A stretch of DNA of 64,000 bases. Source: Pseudomonas gingeri. Its GTDB lineage: Bacteria > Pseudomonadota > Gammaproteobacteria > Pseudomonadales > Pseudomonadaceae. A program made the translations under genes and the position numbers. Under the pieces are notes generated by a model. The model was not told where the DNA came from, did not search any database, and saw only the letters and a program-made list of their open reading frames with translations. The DNA lies in NCBI RefSeq assembly GCF_013386165.1, contig NZ_JACAOS010000003.1:1034343-1098342 (forward strand), read 5' to 3'. Of this stretch, positions 17,298-26,562 are shown in pieces. The first letter of the stretch is position 1. Every line of letters begins with the position of its first letter.

Positions 17298-18236
17298 ATG
17301 TATCTGGTCTGTGGTGAAGCGCTGTTCGATTTTTTTAGTGAGCCTGATACGAGTGGGCAAACCTCGAAGGTGAATTTCAAGGCGATTGCTGGCGGTTCGC
17401 CGTTCAACGTCGCGGTCGGCCTGCGCCGCCTTGGGGTCGACGCGGCATTGTTTGCCGGCTTGTCCAGCGACTACCTCGGGCGCCGCCTGCAACAGGTCCT
17501 GCAGGAGGAAGGTGTGCGCGCCGATTACCTGCTGGACTTCGATGCGCCGACCACCCTGGCGATGGTCGCAGTGGGTGCCAACGGCTCGCCCCATTACAGT
17601 TTCCGCGGTGAAGGCTGCGCCGATCGCCAATTGCTGCCGGGCCACCTGCCGAAGTTGGGTGACGAGGTGCGTGGTCTGCATATCGGCTCGTTTTCGCTGG
17701 TGGTGCAACCGATTGCCGACACCCTGCTGACCCTGGTGCAGCGGGAAAGTGGCCGGCGGCTGATCACCCTCGACCCTAATGTCAGACTCAACCCGGAACC
17801 GAATATCGAGCTGTGGCGCCAACGCATCGCAGCCCTGGCCGAGCATGCCGACATGATCAAGGTCAGCGACGAAGACCTGAACCTGCTCTACCCGGATCGC
17901 GACCCGCAGAGCATCGCCCGGGAGTGGCTGACCCAGCGCTGCCAACTGGTGTTCCTGACCCGTGGCACCGAGGGCGCCAGCGTCTACAGTCGCCAGCATG
18001 GCCACTGGTCGGTGCCGGCCCGCGAAGTCATTACCGCTGACACCGTCGGCGCCGGCGATACCTTCCAGGCAGCGCTGATCGCCTGGTTGACCGAACAGCA
18101 GCTTGATTCAGTGGAGGGGCTGCAACACCTGGACAAGGCACAGATCGACGCGATGCTGAACTTCGCGGTCAGCGCCGCAGCGATTACCTGCAGCCGCACC
18201 GGGCCGGACCTGCCCTATCGTCATCAGGTGGTGTAA
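17298..18236 (+). CDS. mtlZ: Fructokinase (PfkB family)
   Basis: The product is 312 aa, a ribokinase-fold sugar kinase. The first PfkB signature is GGSPFNVAVGLRRLG. The second, with the catalytic Asp, is DTVGAGDTFQAAL. It phosphorylates the fructose made from mannitol by MtlD to fructose 6-phosphate. It closes the mtlEFGKDYZ operon; no obvious terminator follows, and the next gene is 151 bp on. Confidence 0.93.
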   Translation: MYLVCGEALFDFFSEPDTSGQTSKVNFKAIAGGSPFNVAVGLRRLGVDAALFAGLSSDYLGRRLQQVLQEEGVRADYLLDFDAPTTLAMVAVGANGSPHYSFRGEGCADRQLLPGHLPKLGDEVRGLHIGSFSLVVQPIADTLLTLVQRESGRRLITLDPNVRLNPEPNIELWRQRIAALAEHADMIKVSDEDLNLLYPDRDPQSIAREWLTQRCQLVFLTRGTEGASVYSRQHGHWSVPAREVITADTVGAGDTFQAALIAWLTEQQLDSVEGLQHLDKAQIDAMLNFAVSAAAITCSRTGPDLPYRHQVV

Positions 18237-18273
18237 CAAGAGGACGTGTTGACCCGACCGACGGCGTGCATAA

Positions 18274-18289
18274 CTGTCATTTCTGACAG
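18274..18289. promoter_or_regulatory. CTGTCA-TTTC-TGACAG palindrome
   Basis: A perfect 6-bp inverted repeat with a 4-bp spacer, 38 bp after mtlZ and about 100 bp before the next start codon. The 19-bp string around it (AACTGTCATTTCTGACAGG) recurs in opposite orientation at 50602-50620 with one mismatch. A shared regulator is likely; identity unknown. Confidence 0.5.
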
Positions 18290-18387
18290 GTGGCAAAGGG
18301 GTAGCAGTGGAGTTAACTGGCCCCGTCACTTGTAGAAAAGCCGTTACAGGTGAGCGAACCCTTTTGCTCATCAGGGATGGACCCAAC

Positions 18388-19614
18388 ATGAACAACCCTC
18401 TGAAGACTCCAGCCACCTCTCTATTGATGATCGGCGCCTTGTCCGCCAGCTTTATGCTGATGTCGGCACAAGGGGCCACCCTTCAACCCGTCGGCCCCAC
18501 CACCGTCACTGCCAGCAGCCTGGCATTCTCGGTGAACAGCAACGGAACAATTGCCGGTGCCGTCGGCTCCGATACCCCTGGCGGACCCAATAGTGCCTGG
18601 GTGGCGCCGGGTGTCACGCTGACGCCATTGGTTCCCGGCGATTCGTGCCAGGCCACCAGCCTCAGCAACGAACCCAACGCCAGGGATGTGCTCGGTAGCT
18701 GTACCACCACGGCGGGGCCGGCAAAGGTCACCACCTGGTCATCCACGCTGAATAATCCGATGGAAAACAAACCCTTGTCGTTACTCGGCACTGGGCTGCT
18801 CCCCGACCCCAGCGCCCAGGCTACCGCCAGGAGCCGGGTCACGGGCCGTACCGCCGGCCAGAGTTTCGACAGTGCCGGACAAGCGGCAGCAGTCGTCTGG
18901 AATCAAGGCGCCGCCATCGCCCTGGCATTGCTTGACGTACCGCTGGTGCGGGACAACTGTCTACCGGTCGCCGTCAACGATCGGGCACTGAGTAATGTCG
19001 ATATCGCCCTCAACTGCCCCAACCCCGATGGTACCGTGACACCCAAGCTCGCCACCAATGGCTTGCTTGGCTTTACCGTGGTCAACCTGCCGCTGCCAGC
19101 CAATAGTCACTGCGAAGCCGTGATGGTAAACACGGTCCGCGAGGTATTTGGCACCTGTGTCGACCCGGCGACCTCGCAACCGACCGCCACCTACTGGGCC
19201 ACCCCATCCAGTGTGCCAAAGTTGCTGAACATGACCGGTCACCCGGCGAACCAGGCCAAATTCGCCAACAACCTGGGCTATGTCGCCGTCACCTATCAAC
19301 TGGCCTCCGGCGGTTTTGGCGCGGCGCTCTGGCATCCAGCTACCAGTCAGATCTTCCTGGTCACCCCGGCAGCGAACATTGCCTCCCTGGCCATCGTCGG
19401 ACTGGCGGACAGTAATCGGATATTGCTGAACCAGACGGACACCAGCCAGATCGTGACCGGGGCCACCTCGACGGTTGAAAACGGCGTGCAACCCCTGGGG
19501 CCCTTCCAGGGACAACCGGTCACCGGGGTCGACATCGACAGCAGCGGCAGTTATGCCGCAGCAAGTGCCACTGTCGGCGGCAAACAGGTCGCGCTCAAAG
19601 CAACCCTCCCTTGA
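18388..19614 (+). CDS. Exported protein of unknown function
   Basis: The product is 408 aa from the ATG at 18388. The N-terminus is a clear signal peptide (residues about 10-31, ending MSAQGA). The mature part is Thr/Ser/Ala/Pro rich, with several loosely repeated units of the type GTIAGAV, NARDVLGSC, REVFGTC and AAASATV. They resemble the beta-propeller-like HAF repeats of extracellular proteins. Four or more cysteine pairs (C-x-AT, LGSC, DNC, LNC) suggest disulfides in the periplasm or outside. I do not recognise the family. The upstream CTGTCA palindrome may control it. Confidence 0.6.
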   Translation: MNNPLKTPATSLLMIGALSASFMLMSAQGATLQPVGPTTVTASSLAFSVNSNGTIAGAVGSDTPGGPNSAWVAPGVTLTPLVPGDSCQATSLSNEPNARDVLGSCTTTAGPAKVTTWSSTLNNPMENKPLSLLGTGLLPDPSAQATARSRVTGRTAGQSFDSAGQAAAVVWNQGAAIALALLDVPLVRDNCLPVAVNDRALSNVDIALNCPNPDGTVTPKLATNGLLGFTVVNLPLPANSHCEAVMVNTVREVFGTCVDPATSQPTATYWATPSSVPKLLNMTGHPANQAKFANNLGYVAVTYQLASGGFGAALWHPATSQIFLVTPAANIASLAIVGLADSNRILLNQTDTSQIVTGATSTVENGVQPLGPFQGQPVTGVDIDSSGSYAAASATVGGKQVALKATLP

Positions 19615-19655
19615 GCGTCACACTCGACACCGGGGCCGCCACGGGCGGCACCGGA

Positions 19656-20825
19656 TCAACCATGGGGTGAGTTGCCATCCTCCACCAACCCCCAATCCTG
19701 GGCATCCAACTCCTTCGCCGCGACCGGCGGCGCGGGAGGTGTCTTCTGCACGGTCAGGGCCGCGGTGTCCTGGTGCAATTTCAGGCGCAGGCGCAGGTTG
19801 TTCACCGAGTCGGCATTCTTCAATGCCTCTTCCTCATCGATCGCCCCCTCCACCACCAGCTCGAACAAGGCCGTATCGAAGGTCCGCATGCCAATGAGTT
19901 CGGACTTCTCCATGATGCCCTTGAGCTCGGAAAACTCGTTGCGCTTGATAAAGTCGCGCACCGTCGGCGTGCCCAGCATCACTTCCACCGCCGCCCGGCG
20001 CTTGCCGTCCAGGGTGGCGACCAGACGCTGTGAAACGAAGGCCTTGAGATTATTGCCCAGGTCATTGAGCAATTGCGGCCGACGGTCTTCCGGAAAGAAG
20101 TTGATGATGCGGTCCAGCGCCTGGTTGGCGTTGTTGGCGTGCAGGGTGGAGATCGCCAGGTGCCCGGTATCGGCGAACGCCAGGGCGTGCTCCATGGTTT
20201 CGCGGTCGCGGATCTCGCCGATCAGGATCACATCCGGCGCCTGGCGCAGGGTATTTTTCAGTGCCGCATGGAAACTGCGGGTGTCGACCCCGACTTCGCG
20301 CTGATTGATGATCGACTTCTTGTGCCGGTGGATATACTCCACAGGGTCTTCAATAGTGATGATATGGCCGCTGCTGTGGCGGTTGCGGTAATCGATCAAG
20401 GCCGCCAGGGAAGTCGACTTGCCCGAACCGGTGGCACCGACGAACAGGACCAGGCCACGCTTCTCCATAATGGTTTCGAGCAGGATCGGCGGTAGCTTGA
20501 GGTCTTCGAAACGAGGGATTTCCAGCTTGATGTTACGCGCCACGATGGACACTTCGTTGCGCTGCTTGAAGATATTGATCCGAAACCGCCCGACGCCGGG
20601 CAGGGACAGTGCCAGGTTCATTTCCAGTTCCCGTTCGAACTGCTGGCGCTGTTCGGCGTCCATGATACCGTCGGCAATGGCGGCGACTTCACCGAGCTTC
20701 AGCGATTCGGTGCCCAACGGCTTGAGCACGCCATTGAATTTGGCACAGGGTGGCGCGCCGGTGGAAAGATACAGGTCCGAACCATCCTGGGCGGCCAGGG
20801 TTTTCAGCAATGCGTGGATTTCCAT
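19656..20825 (-). CDS. pilU: PilU-type type IV pilus retraction ATPase (solitary)
   Basis: The product is 389 aa, a PilT/PilU-family hexameric ATPase acting at the inner-membrane base of type IV pili. Walker A is GATGSGKST, the Asp box DPVEYIHRHK, the Walker B region DVILIGEIRDRET and the His box TGHLAISTLHANNANQALD. The C-terminal ADSVNNLRLRLKL is closer to PilU than to PilT. A proline-rich tail (QKTPPAPPVAAKEL) extends past the usual end. No pilT or other pilus gene is present here, so this may be a paralogue of the pilTU-locus gene. The divergent neighbour is a hybrid histidine kinase. Confidence 0.82.
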   Translation of the reverse strand: MEIHALLKTLAAQDGSDLYLSTGAPPCAKFNGVLKPLGTESLKLGEVAAIADGIMDAEQRQQFERELEMNLALSLPGVGRFRINIFKQRNEVSIVARNIKLEIPRFEDLKLPPILLETIMEKRGLVLFVGATGSGKSTSLAALIDYRNRHSSGHIITIEDPVEYIHRHKKSIINQREVGVDTRSFHAALKNTLRQAPDVILIGEIRDRETMEHALAFADTGHLAISTLHANNANQALDRIINFFPEDRRPQLLNDLGNNLKAFVSQRLVATLDGKRRAAVEVMLGTPTVRDFIKRNEFSELKGIMEKSELIGMRTFDTALFELVVEGAIDEEEALKNADSVNNLRLRLKLHQDTAALTVQKTPPAPPVAAKELDAQDWGLVEDGNSPHG

Positions 20826-20960
20826 GGCAACGATGTCCGCAATACAGTCAAAAAGAGGTAGAGCTATTAAGCTTGTGTCATTTCAATATGACGAATGTCT
20901 ACAGCTTGGCGGGATAATAAGCCGCGGTGCAACCCAAAGCTTCATCTTCAAGGCAGGTTT

Positions 20961-22607
20961 ATGAATGGATCTCTTGGTGGCGAACACGTCACCCGACTGG
21001 GCACCTGGGACTGGGATATCGACCAGGACCTGTTTGTTGCCGATGCCCACTTCGCCCAGCTGCACGGGGTTGACCCGGCGAATGCCAGCCAGACGCCCAT
21101 CAGCGTCTATCTGGACAGCGTGCACCCCGACGACCGCGCCTTGGTGGCCCACGGCATCAAGCAGTGCCTGGAGCAGCACACCGAGCACGCCGAAGAATAC
21201 CGGGTACTGCAGGCCGACGGCCAGGTCCGCTGGGTTTTCGCCCGCGGACGCTGCCACCTCGGGCCCCATGGTCGGGCGCGGCGTTTTGTCGGCGCGGCCC
21301 TGGACATCACCGAACACAAACGCACCGAAGAAGCCCTGCGCAACCTCAATGAAACCCTTGAGGAACGTGTCGCCCAACGTACCCGGGCACTGGCCGAATC
21401 CAATCAGCGCCTGCAAAGCGAGATGTTCGAACGCGAACGGGCCGAAGAAGCGCTGCGCCATGCGCAGAAAATGGAAGCCGTGGGCCAACTCACCGGCGGC
21501 ATCGCCCATGACTTCAACAATATGCTCACCGGCATCATCGGCAGCCTGGACCTGATGCAACGCTACATCGCCGCCGGGCGCAGCGACGAGATCGGCCGTT
21601 TTGCCGACGCCGCCGTGAGTTCGGCGCAACGGGCCGCCGCGCTCACCCATCGGCTGCTGGCGTTTTCCCGCCGGCAATCGCTGGACCGCAAGCGCATCGA
21701 GCCCAATCGGTTGGTGCAATCGCTGGAAGAGCTGTTCAGCCGCACCAAGGGCGCCCATATCAGCTTGAAAGTCGAGTTGGGACAGGATGTGTGGCCGGTC
21801 AACACCGACACCGGGCAACTGGAAAGCGCCCTGCTCAACCTGGTGATCAACGCCCGCGACGCCATGCCCGAAGGCGGTGAGTTGCGCATCGTGACCGCCA
21901 ACAGCTACCTGGGCGGCGGCGATATCAGCACCCTGGAACCGGTCAAGGCCGGCGACTACGTGATGATCGGCGTCAGCGACAACGGCACCGGCATGAGCCC
22001 GTTGATCCTGGCCAAGGCCTTCGACCCGTTCTTCACCACCAAACCCATCGGCCAGGGCACCGGCCTGGGCCTGTCGATGATCTACGGGTTTGCCCAGCAG
22101 TCCGGCGGACATGTCACCCTGGAAAGCGAACCGGGCAAAGGCACCTGCGTACGTTTGTACCTGCCGCGTTATCACGCTGCGCAAACTGAAGCGCCGCCAT
22201 TGCCCCGGCCACTGGCGGAGTCTCCCCTGGCCGAGGTCGACGAGTCGGTGATGGTGGTGGAGGATGATCCGGCGGTACGCATGCTGGTGCTCAACGTCCT
22301 CGACGAGCTGGGGTACACCGTGCACCCGGCGGCGGATGCGCGAACTGCCTTGCCATTGCTCGAGTCGAGCCTGCGGATCGACCTGCTGGTGACCGATGTC
22401 GGCTTGCCGGGAATGAATGGGCGGCAATTGGCCGAAGTGGCCCGCCAGCACCGCCCGGGGCTCAAGGTGCTGTTCATGACCGGTTACGCGGAGAAGGCCG
22501 CCGAGCGCCAGGGTTTCCTGGAGCCCGGCATGGACCTGATCGCCAAGCCCTTTACCCTGGATGCCCTGGCCAACCGGGTGCGCGACATGATCGGGCAAAC
22601 GTCCTGA
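20961..22607 (+). CDS. Soluble PAS hybrid histidine kinase / response regulator
   Basis: The product is 548 aa with no membrane segment. A PAS domain (about 8-130, [20 protein letters not shown]) leads through a short coiled coil to the HisKA box with phospho-acceptor His in [14 protein letters not shown]. The ATPase domain has the N box [14 protein letters not shown], then SDNGTGMSP and [15 protein letters not shown]-terminal receiver carries the acceptor Asp in [14 protein letters not shown]. The HDFNN-type H-box belongs to orphan hybrid kinases. The ATG at 20961 follows AAGGCAGG. Signal and output are unknown; it may signal to another phosphotransfer protein. Confidence 0.9.
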   Translation: MNGSLGGEHVTRLGTWDWDIDQDLFVADAHFAQLHGVDPANASQTPISVYLDSVHPDDRALVAHGIKQCLEQHTEHAEEYRVLQADGQVRWVFARGRCHLGPHGRARRFVGAALDITEHKRTEEALRNLNETLEERVAQRTRALAESNQRLQSEMFERERAEEALRHAQKMEAVGQLTGGIAHDFNNMLTGIIGSLDLMQRYIAAGRSDEIGRFADAAVSSAQRAAALTHRLLAFSRRQSLDRKRIEPNRLVQSLEELFSRTKGAHISLKVELGQDVWPVNTDTGQLESALLNLVINARDAMPEGGELRIVTANSYLGGGDISTLEPVKAGDYVMIGVSDNGTGMSPLILAKAFDPFFTTKPIGQGTGLGLSMIYGFAQQSGGHVTLESEPGKGTCVRLYLPRYHAAQTEAPPLPRPLAESPLAEVDESVMVVEDDPAVRMLVLNVLDELGYTVHPAADARTALPLLESSLRIDLLVTDVGLPGMNGRQLAEVARQHRPGLKVLFMTGYAEKAAERQGFLEPGMDLIAKPFTLDALANRVRDMIGQTS

Positions 22608-22664
22608 TGTTCAGGCATAATCCCGCGCCCGCCGCATGCCCCAACGCTTCAAGGTAACGAAACG

Positions 22665-22940
22665 ATGAAAGCCCAAGCCCGTCATATCCTGGTCAAGACC
22701 GCCGAGGAAGCCGAACAACTCAAGCAACGCATCGCCAAGGGCGACGCCTTCGATGTGTTGGCCAAGAAGTACTCCACCTGCCCGTCCGGCAAGCGTGGCG
22801 GCGACCTGGGTGAAGTCCGCCCGGGGCAGATGGTGGGTGCCATCGACCAGGTGATTTTCAAGAAGCCGCTGCGAACCGTGCATGGTCCGATCAAGAGCAA
22901 ATTCGGCTATCACCTGGTGCAAGTCTTTTACCGCGACTGA
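22665..22940 (+). CDS. ppiC: Parvulin-type peptidyl-prolyl cis-trans isomerase
   Basis: The product is 91 aa, a single parvulin domain with no signal peptide, as in E. coli PpiC. It catalyses cis-trans isomerisation of prolyl bonds in the cytoplasm. Key residues are H6 (ARHILVKT), the GGDLGEVRPGQM loop and the C-terminal FGYHLVQVFYRD. A good ribosome site AAGGTAACG precedes the ATG. Monocistronic. Confidence 0.95.
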   Translation: MKAQARHILVKTAEEAEQLKQRIAKGDAFDVLAKKYSTCPSGKRGGDLGEVRPGQMVGAIDQVIFKKPLRTVHGPIKSKFGYHLVQVFYRD

Positions 22941-22986
22941 AGCCGATATCACTTGTGGCGAGCGAGCTTGCCCGCTCACCACACTC

Positions 22987-23913
22987 TCAGTCTCGCGGAA
23001 TCAGCGCCCCACGCACCTGAATCACCCGACTTGCCAGCCGATGCCCGGCCAACGCCGCCGAATGAGGATCACCGCCGGTCAAGCGGCTGGCCAGGTACGC
23101 GGCACTGAACGAGTCCCCCGCTGCCGTGGTATCCACCACCGTCTCGACCTTCTGTGCCGGCACGTCGAACGCCTCGTCCGCGCAGCGAATCAGACAACTT
23201 TCGGCACCGCGCTTGATCACCACTTCAGGTATACCGATGTTTTCGTAGGCGCGGAACACCGCCTCGCCATCGGCATAGTCAAACAGCGCCTGCTCGTCTT
23301 CCAGGGTCAGCAAGGCCAGGTCGACATAGGGCAATACCGAACGATACGCCATACGCGCCTGCTCGACATTCGCCCAGAGCCGCGGCCGGTAGTTGTTGTC
23401 GAAAACCACCCGGGTGTCGCCCCGACGGGCCTCTTGCAGCAGCGCAATGAGCTTTTCCCGCCCCAGTTCGCCCAGCACCGCCAGGGTAATGCCGCTGAAA
23501 TACAGCACGTCATAATCCGCCAAGGCCTCCAGCACTGGCGCGGCGCTCGGCGCGGTGAAACAGTCGCGCACGGCCGCTTCGTTGCGCCAGTAAAGAAAGC
23601 GCCGCTCCCCCTGGGCGTCGGTCTGGATGCAGTACAACCCGGGCAAGCGTCCTGGCAGGCGTTGAACCAGGTCCAGGCCGATACCTTCCTCAAGCCAGAT
23701 CCGGCACATGCTGTCGCTGAAGCTGTCGTCGCCCAGGGCGGTGACATAGTCCACCGACGCCCGCTGACCCAGTTCGCGGGACAGGTAGACGGCAGTGTTC
23801 AAGGTATCGCCGCCAAAGCTCTGGTGCAGGCTGCCGTCGGCATGTTGTTGCAGTTCGATCATGCATTCGCCGATCAGGGCGATGCGCGGTGGGGGCAGGG
23901 TCAATGGGGTCAT
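22987..23913 (-). CDS. kdgK: 2-keto-3-deoxygluconate kinase
   Basis: The product is 308 aa, of the PfkB/ribokinase family. The first signature is SFGGDTLNTAVYLSRELG, with the GGDTLNTA form characteristic of KDG kinases. The substrate loop reads VFDNNYRPRLW, and the ATP/anion-hole motif with the catalytic Asp reads DTTAAGDSFSAAYL. The enzyme phosphorylates KDG to KDPG, feeding the Entner-Doudoroff aldolase. It lies downstream of the D-threonine-aldolase-fold PLP gene on the same strand, but a 130-bp REP-bearing gap separates them. The context suggests its KDG comes from that enzyme. Confidence 0.87.
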   Translation of the reverse strand: MTPLTLPPPRIALIGECMIELQQHADGSLHQSFGGDTLNTAVYLSRELGQRASVDYVTALGDDSFSDSMCRIWLEEGIGLDLVQRLPGRLPGLYCIQTDAQGERRFLYWRNEAAVRDCFTAPSAAPVLEALADYDVLYFSGITLAVLGELGREKLIALLQEARRGDTRVVFDNNYRPRLWANVEQARMAYRSVLPYVDLALLTLEDEQALFDYADGEAVFRAYENIGIPEVVIKRGAESCLIRCADEAFDVPAQKVETVVDTTAAGDSFSAAYLASRLTGGDPHSAALAGHRLASRVIQVRGALIPRD

Positions 23914-23943
23914 TCTGGGAGTCTCGCGATGTCTGTCAGAACG

Positions 23944-24034
23944 TCATCGCGAGCGAGCTTGCTCCTACAGTCTCCGGGTCGTACATGAGGCTTGTGCACG
24001 GTCGAAGCCTGTAGGAGCCAGCTTGCTCGCGATA
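23944..24034. repeat. Two REP copies between kdgK and the PLP-enzyme gene
   Basis: CATCGCGAGCGAGCTTGCTC-CTACAG (23944-23970) and CCTGTAGGAGCCAGCTTGCT-CGCGATAGCG (24008-24037) are inverted relative to each other. Confidence 0.8.
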
Positions 24035-24045
24035 GCGATATCGGC

Positions 24046-25263
24046 TTAGAAACAGGTCTCGAAGGTTTCGATCACGCTCATCTGCTCATCGACAATGCAG
24101 CCAACCCGCCACTTGTCGAACGTCAGGCACGGATGGGAGGTGCCAAACGAGACGATATCCCCGACCTTCAGCGTGCAACCCGGCGCTACCGTCATGAACG
24201 CATGCTGGTCCATCACCGCCGTGACCTTGCAGGCACTGACATCCTCGCCCACCGCCGGCAATACACCCGGCTGGTAACGCAACAACGGCACCGGCAACCC
24301 GGCGTCGAACGCCACATCGCGCTTGCCCAGGGCGATCACCGCAAAGCCTGGCTCCGGCATCGATTGCACATGGGCCCAGACTTCCAGTGCCGGGCGCAAG
24401 CCCTCGCTCAAATCCCCCCGACGATGCAGCACGCAGCACTGGGCATCCTTGTAGATGCCATGGTCGTGGGCGACATAACTACCCGGGCGCAACACGCTGA
24501 GAAAACGCCCATCGGCGTCCTGGGCTTCAAACTCTTCGGCGATCAGGTCATACCAGGCCGAGCCCGAGGCGGTGATAATCGGCTTGCCGATATCAAACGA
24601 GCCGTTGTTCTGCAAGTCCACCGCCAGCCGCACCAGGGAACCGGCGAAGGCCCGAATCCCGCTCTCGGCCTGGTCGCCGTGAATCACCCCTTCATAACCT
24701 TCGATACCGGTCAGCGCCAACGCCGGCTGGGCCTTGATGGCCCGGGCCAGGTCCAGCACCTCCTGCTCGCTGCGGCAACCGCAACGACCGCCGACCACAC
24801 CGTACTCGATCATCACATTCAAGCGCAGGCCGCGTTCGGCAAAAAAAGCCCCGAGCGCCGCGACGTTGTCCGGGTGATCGACCATGCAATGAAATTCGAA
24901 CTGCTTGTCGGCCAGCAACCCGGCGATCAGCGCCATGTTCGCCGCACCCACCAGTTGGTTGGCCATCAGCACCCGCCGTACACCCGCCGCATAGGCGGCA
25001 CGGGTCTGCACGGCAGTCGCCAGGGTGATCCCCCAGGCTCCGGCGGCCAGCTGCCGACCGAACAGCGCCGGCACCATGCTGGTCTTGCCGTGGGGCGCCA
25101 GTTCCGCGCCGCTACGGCTGACAAAATCCTGCATCCAGCGAATATTGTGCTCCAGGGCGTCGCGGTGGAGCACCAGGGCCGGCAGGCTGACGTCGCTCAC
25201 CAAATGGGCGCCAACGTTGGCGGCGCCTTTTTCCACGGCGGCGAAGTTCAAGGCAGTAGACAT
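24046..25263 (-). CDS. D-threonine aldolase/D-serine dehydratase-fold PLP enzyme (possible D-glucosaminate dehydratase)
   Basis: The product is 405 aa, with an alanine-racemase-type PLP barrel and a C-terminal D-serine-dehydratase-like metal-binding domain. The PLP lysine is in the strand reading LAPHGKTSMVP (K near residue 59). The C-terminal metal motif is MDQHAFMTV with the later SHPC (His and Cys ligands). Such enzymes deaminate or cleave D-hydroxyamino acids. A P. fluorescens enzyme with dehydratase and Mn-dependent aldolase activity on D-glucosaminate is described; equating it with this gene is my inference from the neighbouring KDG kinase, RidA and amino-acid ABC importer. A D-serine/D-threonine deaminase is the alternative. 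Confidence 0.75.
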   Translation of the reverse strand: MSTALNFAAVEKGAANVGAHLVSDVSLPALVLHRDALEHNIRWMQDFVSRSGAELAPHGKTSMVPALFGRQLAAGAWGITLATAVQTRAAYAAGVRRVLMANQLVGAANMALIAGLLADKQFEFHCMVDHPDNVAALGAFFAERGLRLNVMIEYGVVGGRCGCRSEQEVLDLARAIKAQPALALTGIEGYEGVIHGDQAESGIRAFAGSLVRLAVDLQNNGSFDIGKPIITASGSAWYDLIAEEFEAQDADGRFLSVLRPGSYVAHDHGIYKDAQCCVLHRRGDLSEGLRPALEVWAHVQSMPEPGFAVIALGKRDVAFDAGLPVPLLRYQPGVLPAVGEDVSACKVTAVMDQHAFMTVAPGCTLKVGDIVSFGTSHPCLTFDKWRVGCIVDEQMSVIETFETCF

Positions 25264-25300
25264 TTCAAACTCCTTATCGGCGGCGCCCTTGGCGGCCGCG

Positions 25301-26065
25301 CTAGTCGTTGATGCGACGGGCCAGGTTGTTCGCGCTCTCGATCAGGACCCGGCGATAGTCGTTGTAGTGGGTCTTGGCATCGGCCCGCGGGGCGACGATG
25401 CACAAGGTCGCAATGCAAATGCCCCGCTCGTCCTTGACCGGCGCGGCGAAACAGTGGGTAAAGGTGTCGGCGACACTGTCGAAGGAAAAGAAACCATCGA
25501 TCCCGGCCTGGCGAATTTCCTTGAGAAAAACCTCCAACGGCAGGCGCTCGCCGCCCGGCAGGATGAAGTCGTCGTAGTCGATCAGGTCGATGATTTGCTG
25601 GTCGCTCAGGTGCGCCAGCAACAGGCGACCGGATGCGGTCCAGGGAATCGGCGCGTTTTCACCGATGTCCGAGGAAATCCGGAAATGCCGCTCGCCTTCC
25701 TTCATCAGCGCCACGGTGTACTTGCGCCCGTTGAGCAGGCACATCTGCGCGGTTTCCCGGGTCTGGCTGACGATCTCCTGCAGGGCGTGATCGGCTTCGC
25801 GGCTCAGGTCGAAATGGCGCAGGTGCGCCTGGCCGAGAAAGTACAGCTGCCGGCCCAGGTAGACATGGCCCTCCTTGCCGACCGACTCGAGGATGCGCCG
25901 TTCCAACAGCGACGCCACCAGTTCATAGACCGTGGATTTCGGGCTGCCGATACCGCTGGCGATATCGTTGGGACGCAGGGGCTGGCCGACTTCCTTGAGG
26001 TAATCGAGGATATCGAACGCCCGGTCGAGCCCTTTTGCCCGGCGCTTGATGGTGTCTTCGGTCAT
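25301..26065 (-). CDS. IclR-family transcriptional regulator
   Basis: The product is 254 aa. The N-terminal winged helix-turn-helix (residues about 12-75: AFDILDYLKEVGQPLRPNDI, then GSPKSTVYELV) is followed by the IclR effector-binding domain (YFLGQAHLRHFDLSREADHA, then WTASGRLLLAHLSD and a C-rich GICIATLCIVAP near the end). It lies inside the cluster between ridA and the PLP-enzyme gene and most likely senses the cluster's substrate or KDG. Candidate TTCCGC-N4-GCGGAA sites lie before the first gene (29710-29725). Confidence 0.9.
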   Translation of the reverse strand: MTEDTIKRRAKGLDRAFDILDYLKEVGQPLRPNDIASGIGSPKSTVYELVASLLERRILESVGKEGHVYLGRQLYFLGQAHLRHFDLSREADHALQEIVSQTRETAQMCLLNGRKYTVALMKEGERHFRISSDIGENAPIPWTASGRLLLAHLSDQQIIDLIDYDDFILPGGERLPLEVFLKEIRQAGIDGFFSFDSVADTFTHCFAAPVKDERGICIATLCIVAPRADAKTHYNDYRRVLIESANNLARRIND

Positions 26066-26153
26066 GTCAGTGCCATCCCATTGGAAAATTTGCCGGGGAG
26101 TTTACCCATTGTCCAGCGGCGACCGTTAGGCCGCCGTCGAGGCCATCAGGCTT

Positions 26154-26540
26154 TCACTTCTTCTTGTACGCGATGCAATCGATCTCGACCTTGCAGTCGA
26201 CCATCATGTGCGCCTGGACACAGGCCCGCGCCGGAGCGTGCTCGGACTTGAAGTACTCGGAAAACACCTTGTTGAAGCTCCAGAAATCCCGTGGGTCTTC
26301 CAGCCAGACACCGGCGCGCACCACATCTTCCAGGCCATAACCGGCCTCTTCGAGAATCGCGATCAGGTTCTTCATGGTCTGGTGAGTCTGCTCGACGATG
26401 CCGCCGACAATGATTTCACCATTCAACGCCGGCACCTGGCCGGACACATGCAACCAGCCATCGGCTTCGACGGCACGGGCAAAAGGACGCGGCTGACCGC
26501 CACCCGCGGTGCTGCCGGTGCCATAACGAGTAATGCTCAT
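26154..26540 (-). CDS. RidA-family enamine/imine deaminase
   Basis: The product is 128 aa, the normal RidA (YjgF) length. It contains the family C-terminal motif PARACVQAHMMVDCKVEIDC, where the Arg binds carboxylate and the Glu activates water. RidA trimers hydrolyse reactive 2-aminoacrylate-type enamines or imines released by PLP dehydratases. Its place between an amino-acid importer and a PLP deaminase fits directly. It lies 22 bp after the ABC ATPase gene. Confidence 0.92.
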   Translation of the reverse strand: MSITRYGTGSTAGGGQPRPFARAVEADGWLHVSGQVPALNGEIIVGGIVEQTHQTMKNLIAILEEAGYGLEDVVRAGVWLEDPRDFWSFNKVFSEYFKSEHAPARACVQAHMMVDCKVEIDCIAYKKK

Positions 26541-26562
26541 ACTGTTCTCCTTGAATAAAAAG

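Noticed and set aside
16173..18005. Very long minus-strand open frame across mtlY/mtlZ
   Set aside because: It lies antisense to two well-supported kinase genes and has no recognisable motif; such frames are common in high-GC coding DNA. The same applies to 14201-15802 and 20883-22598.
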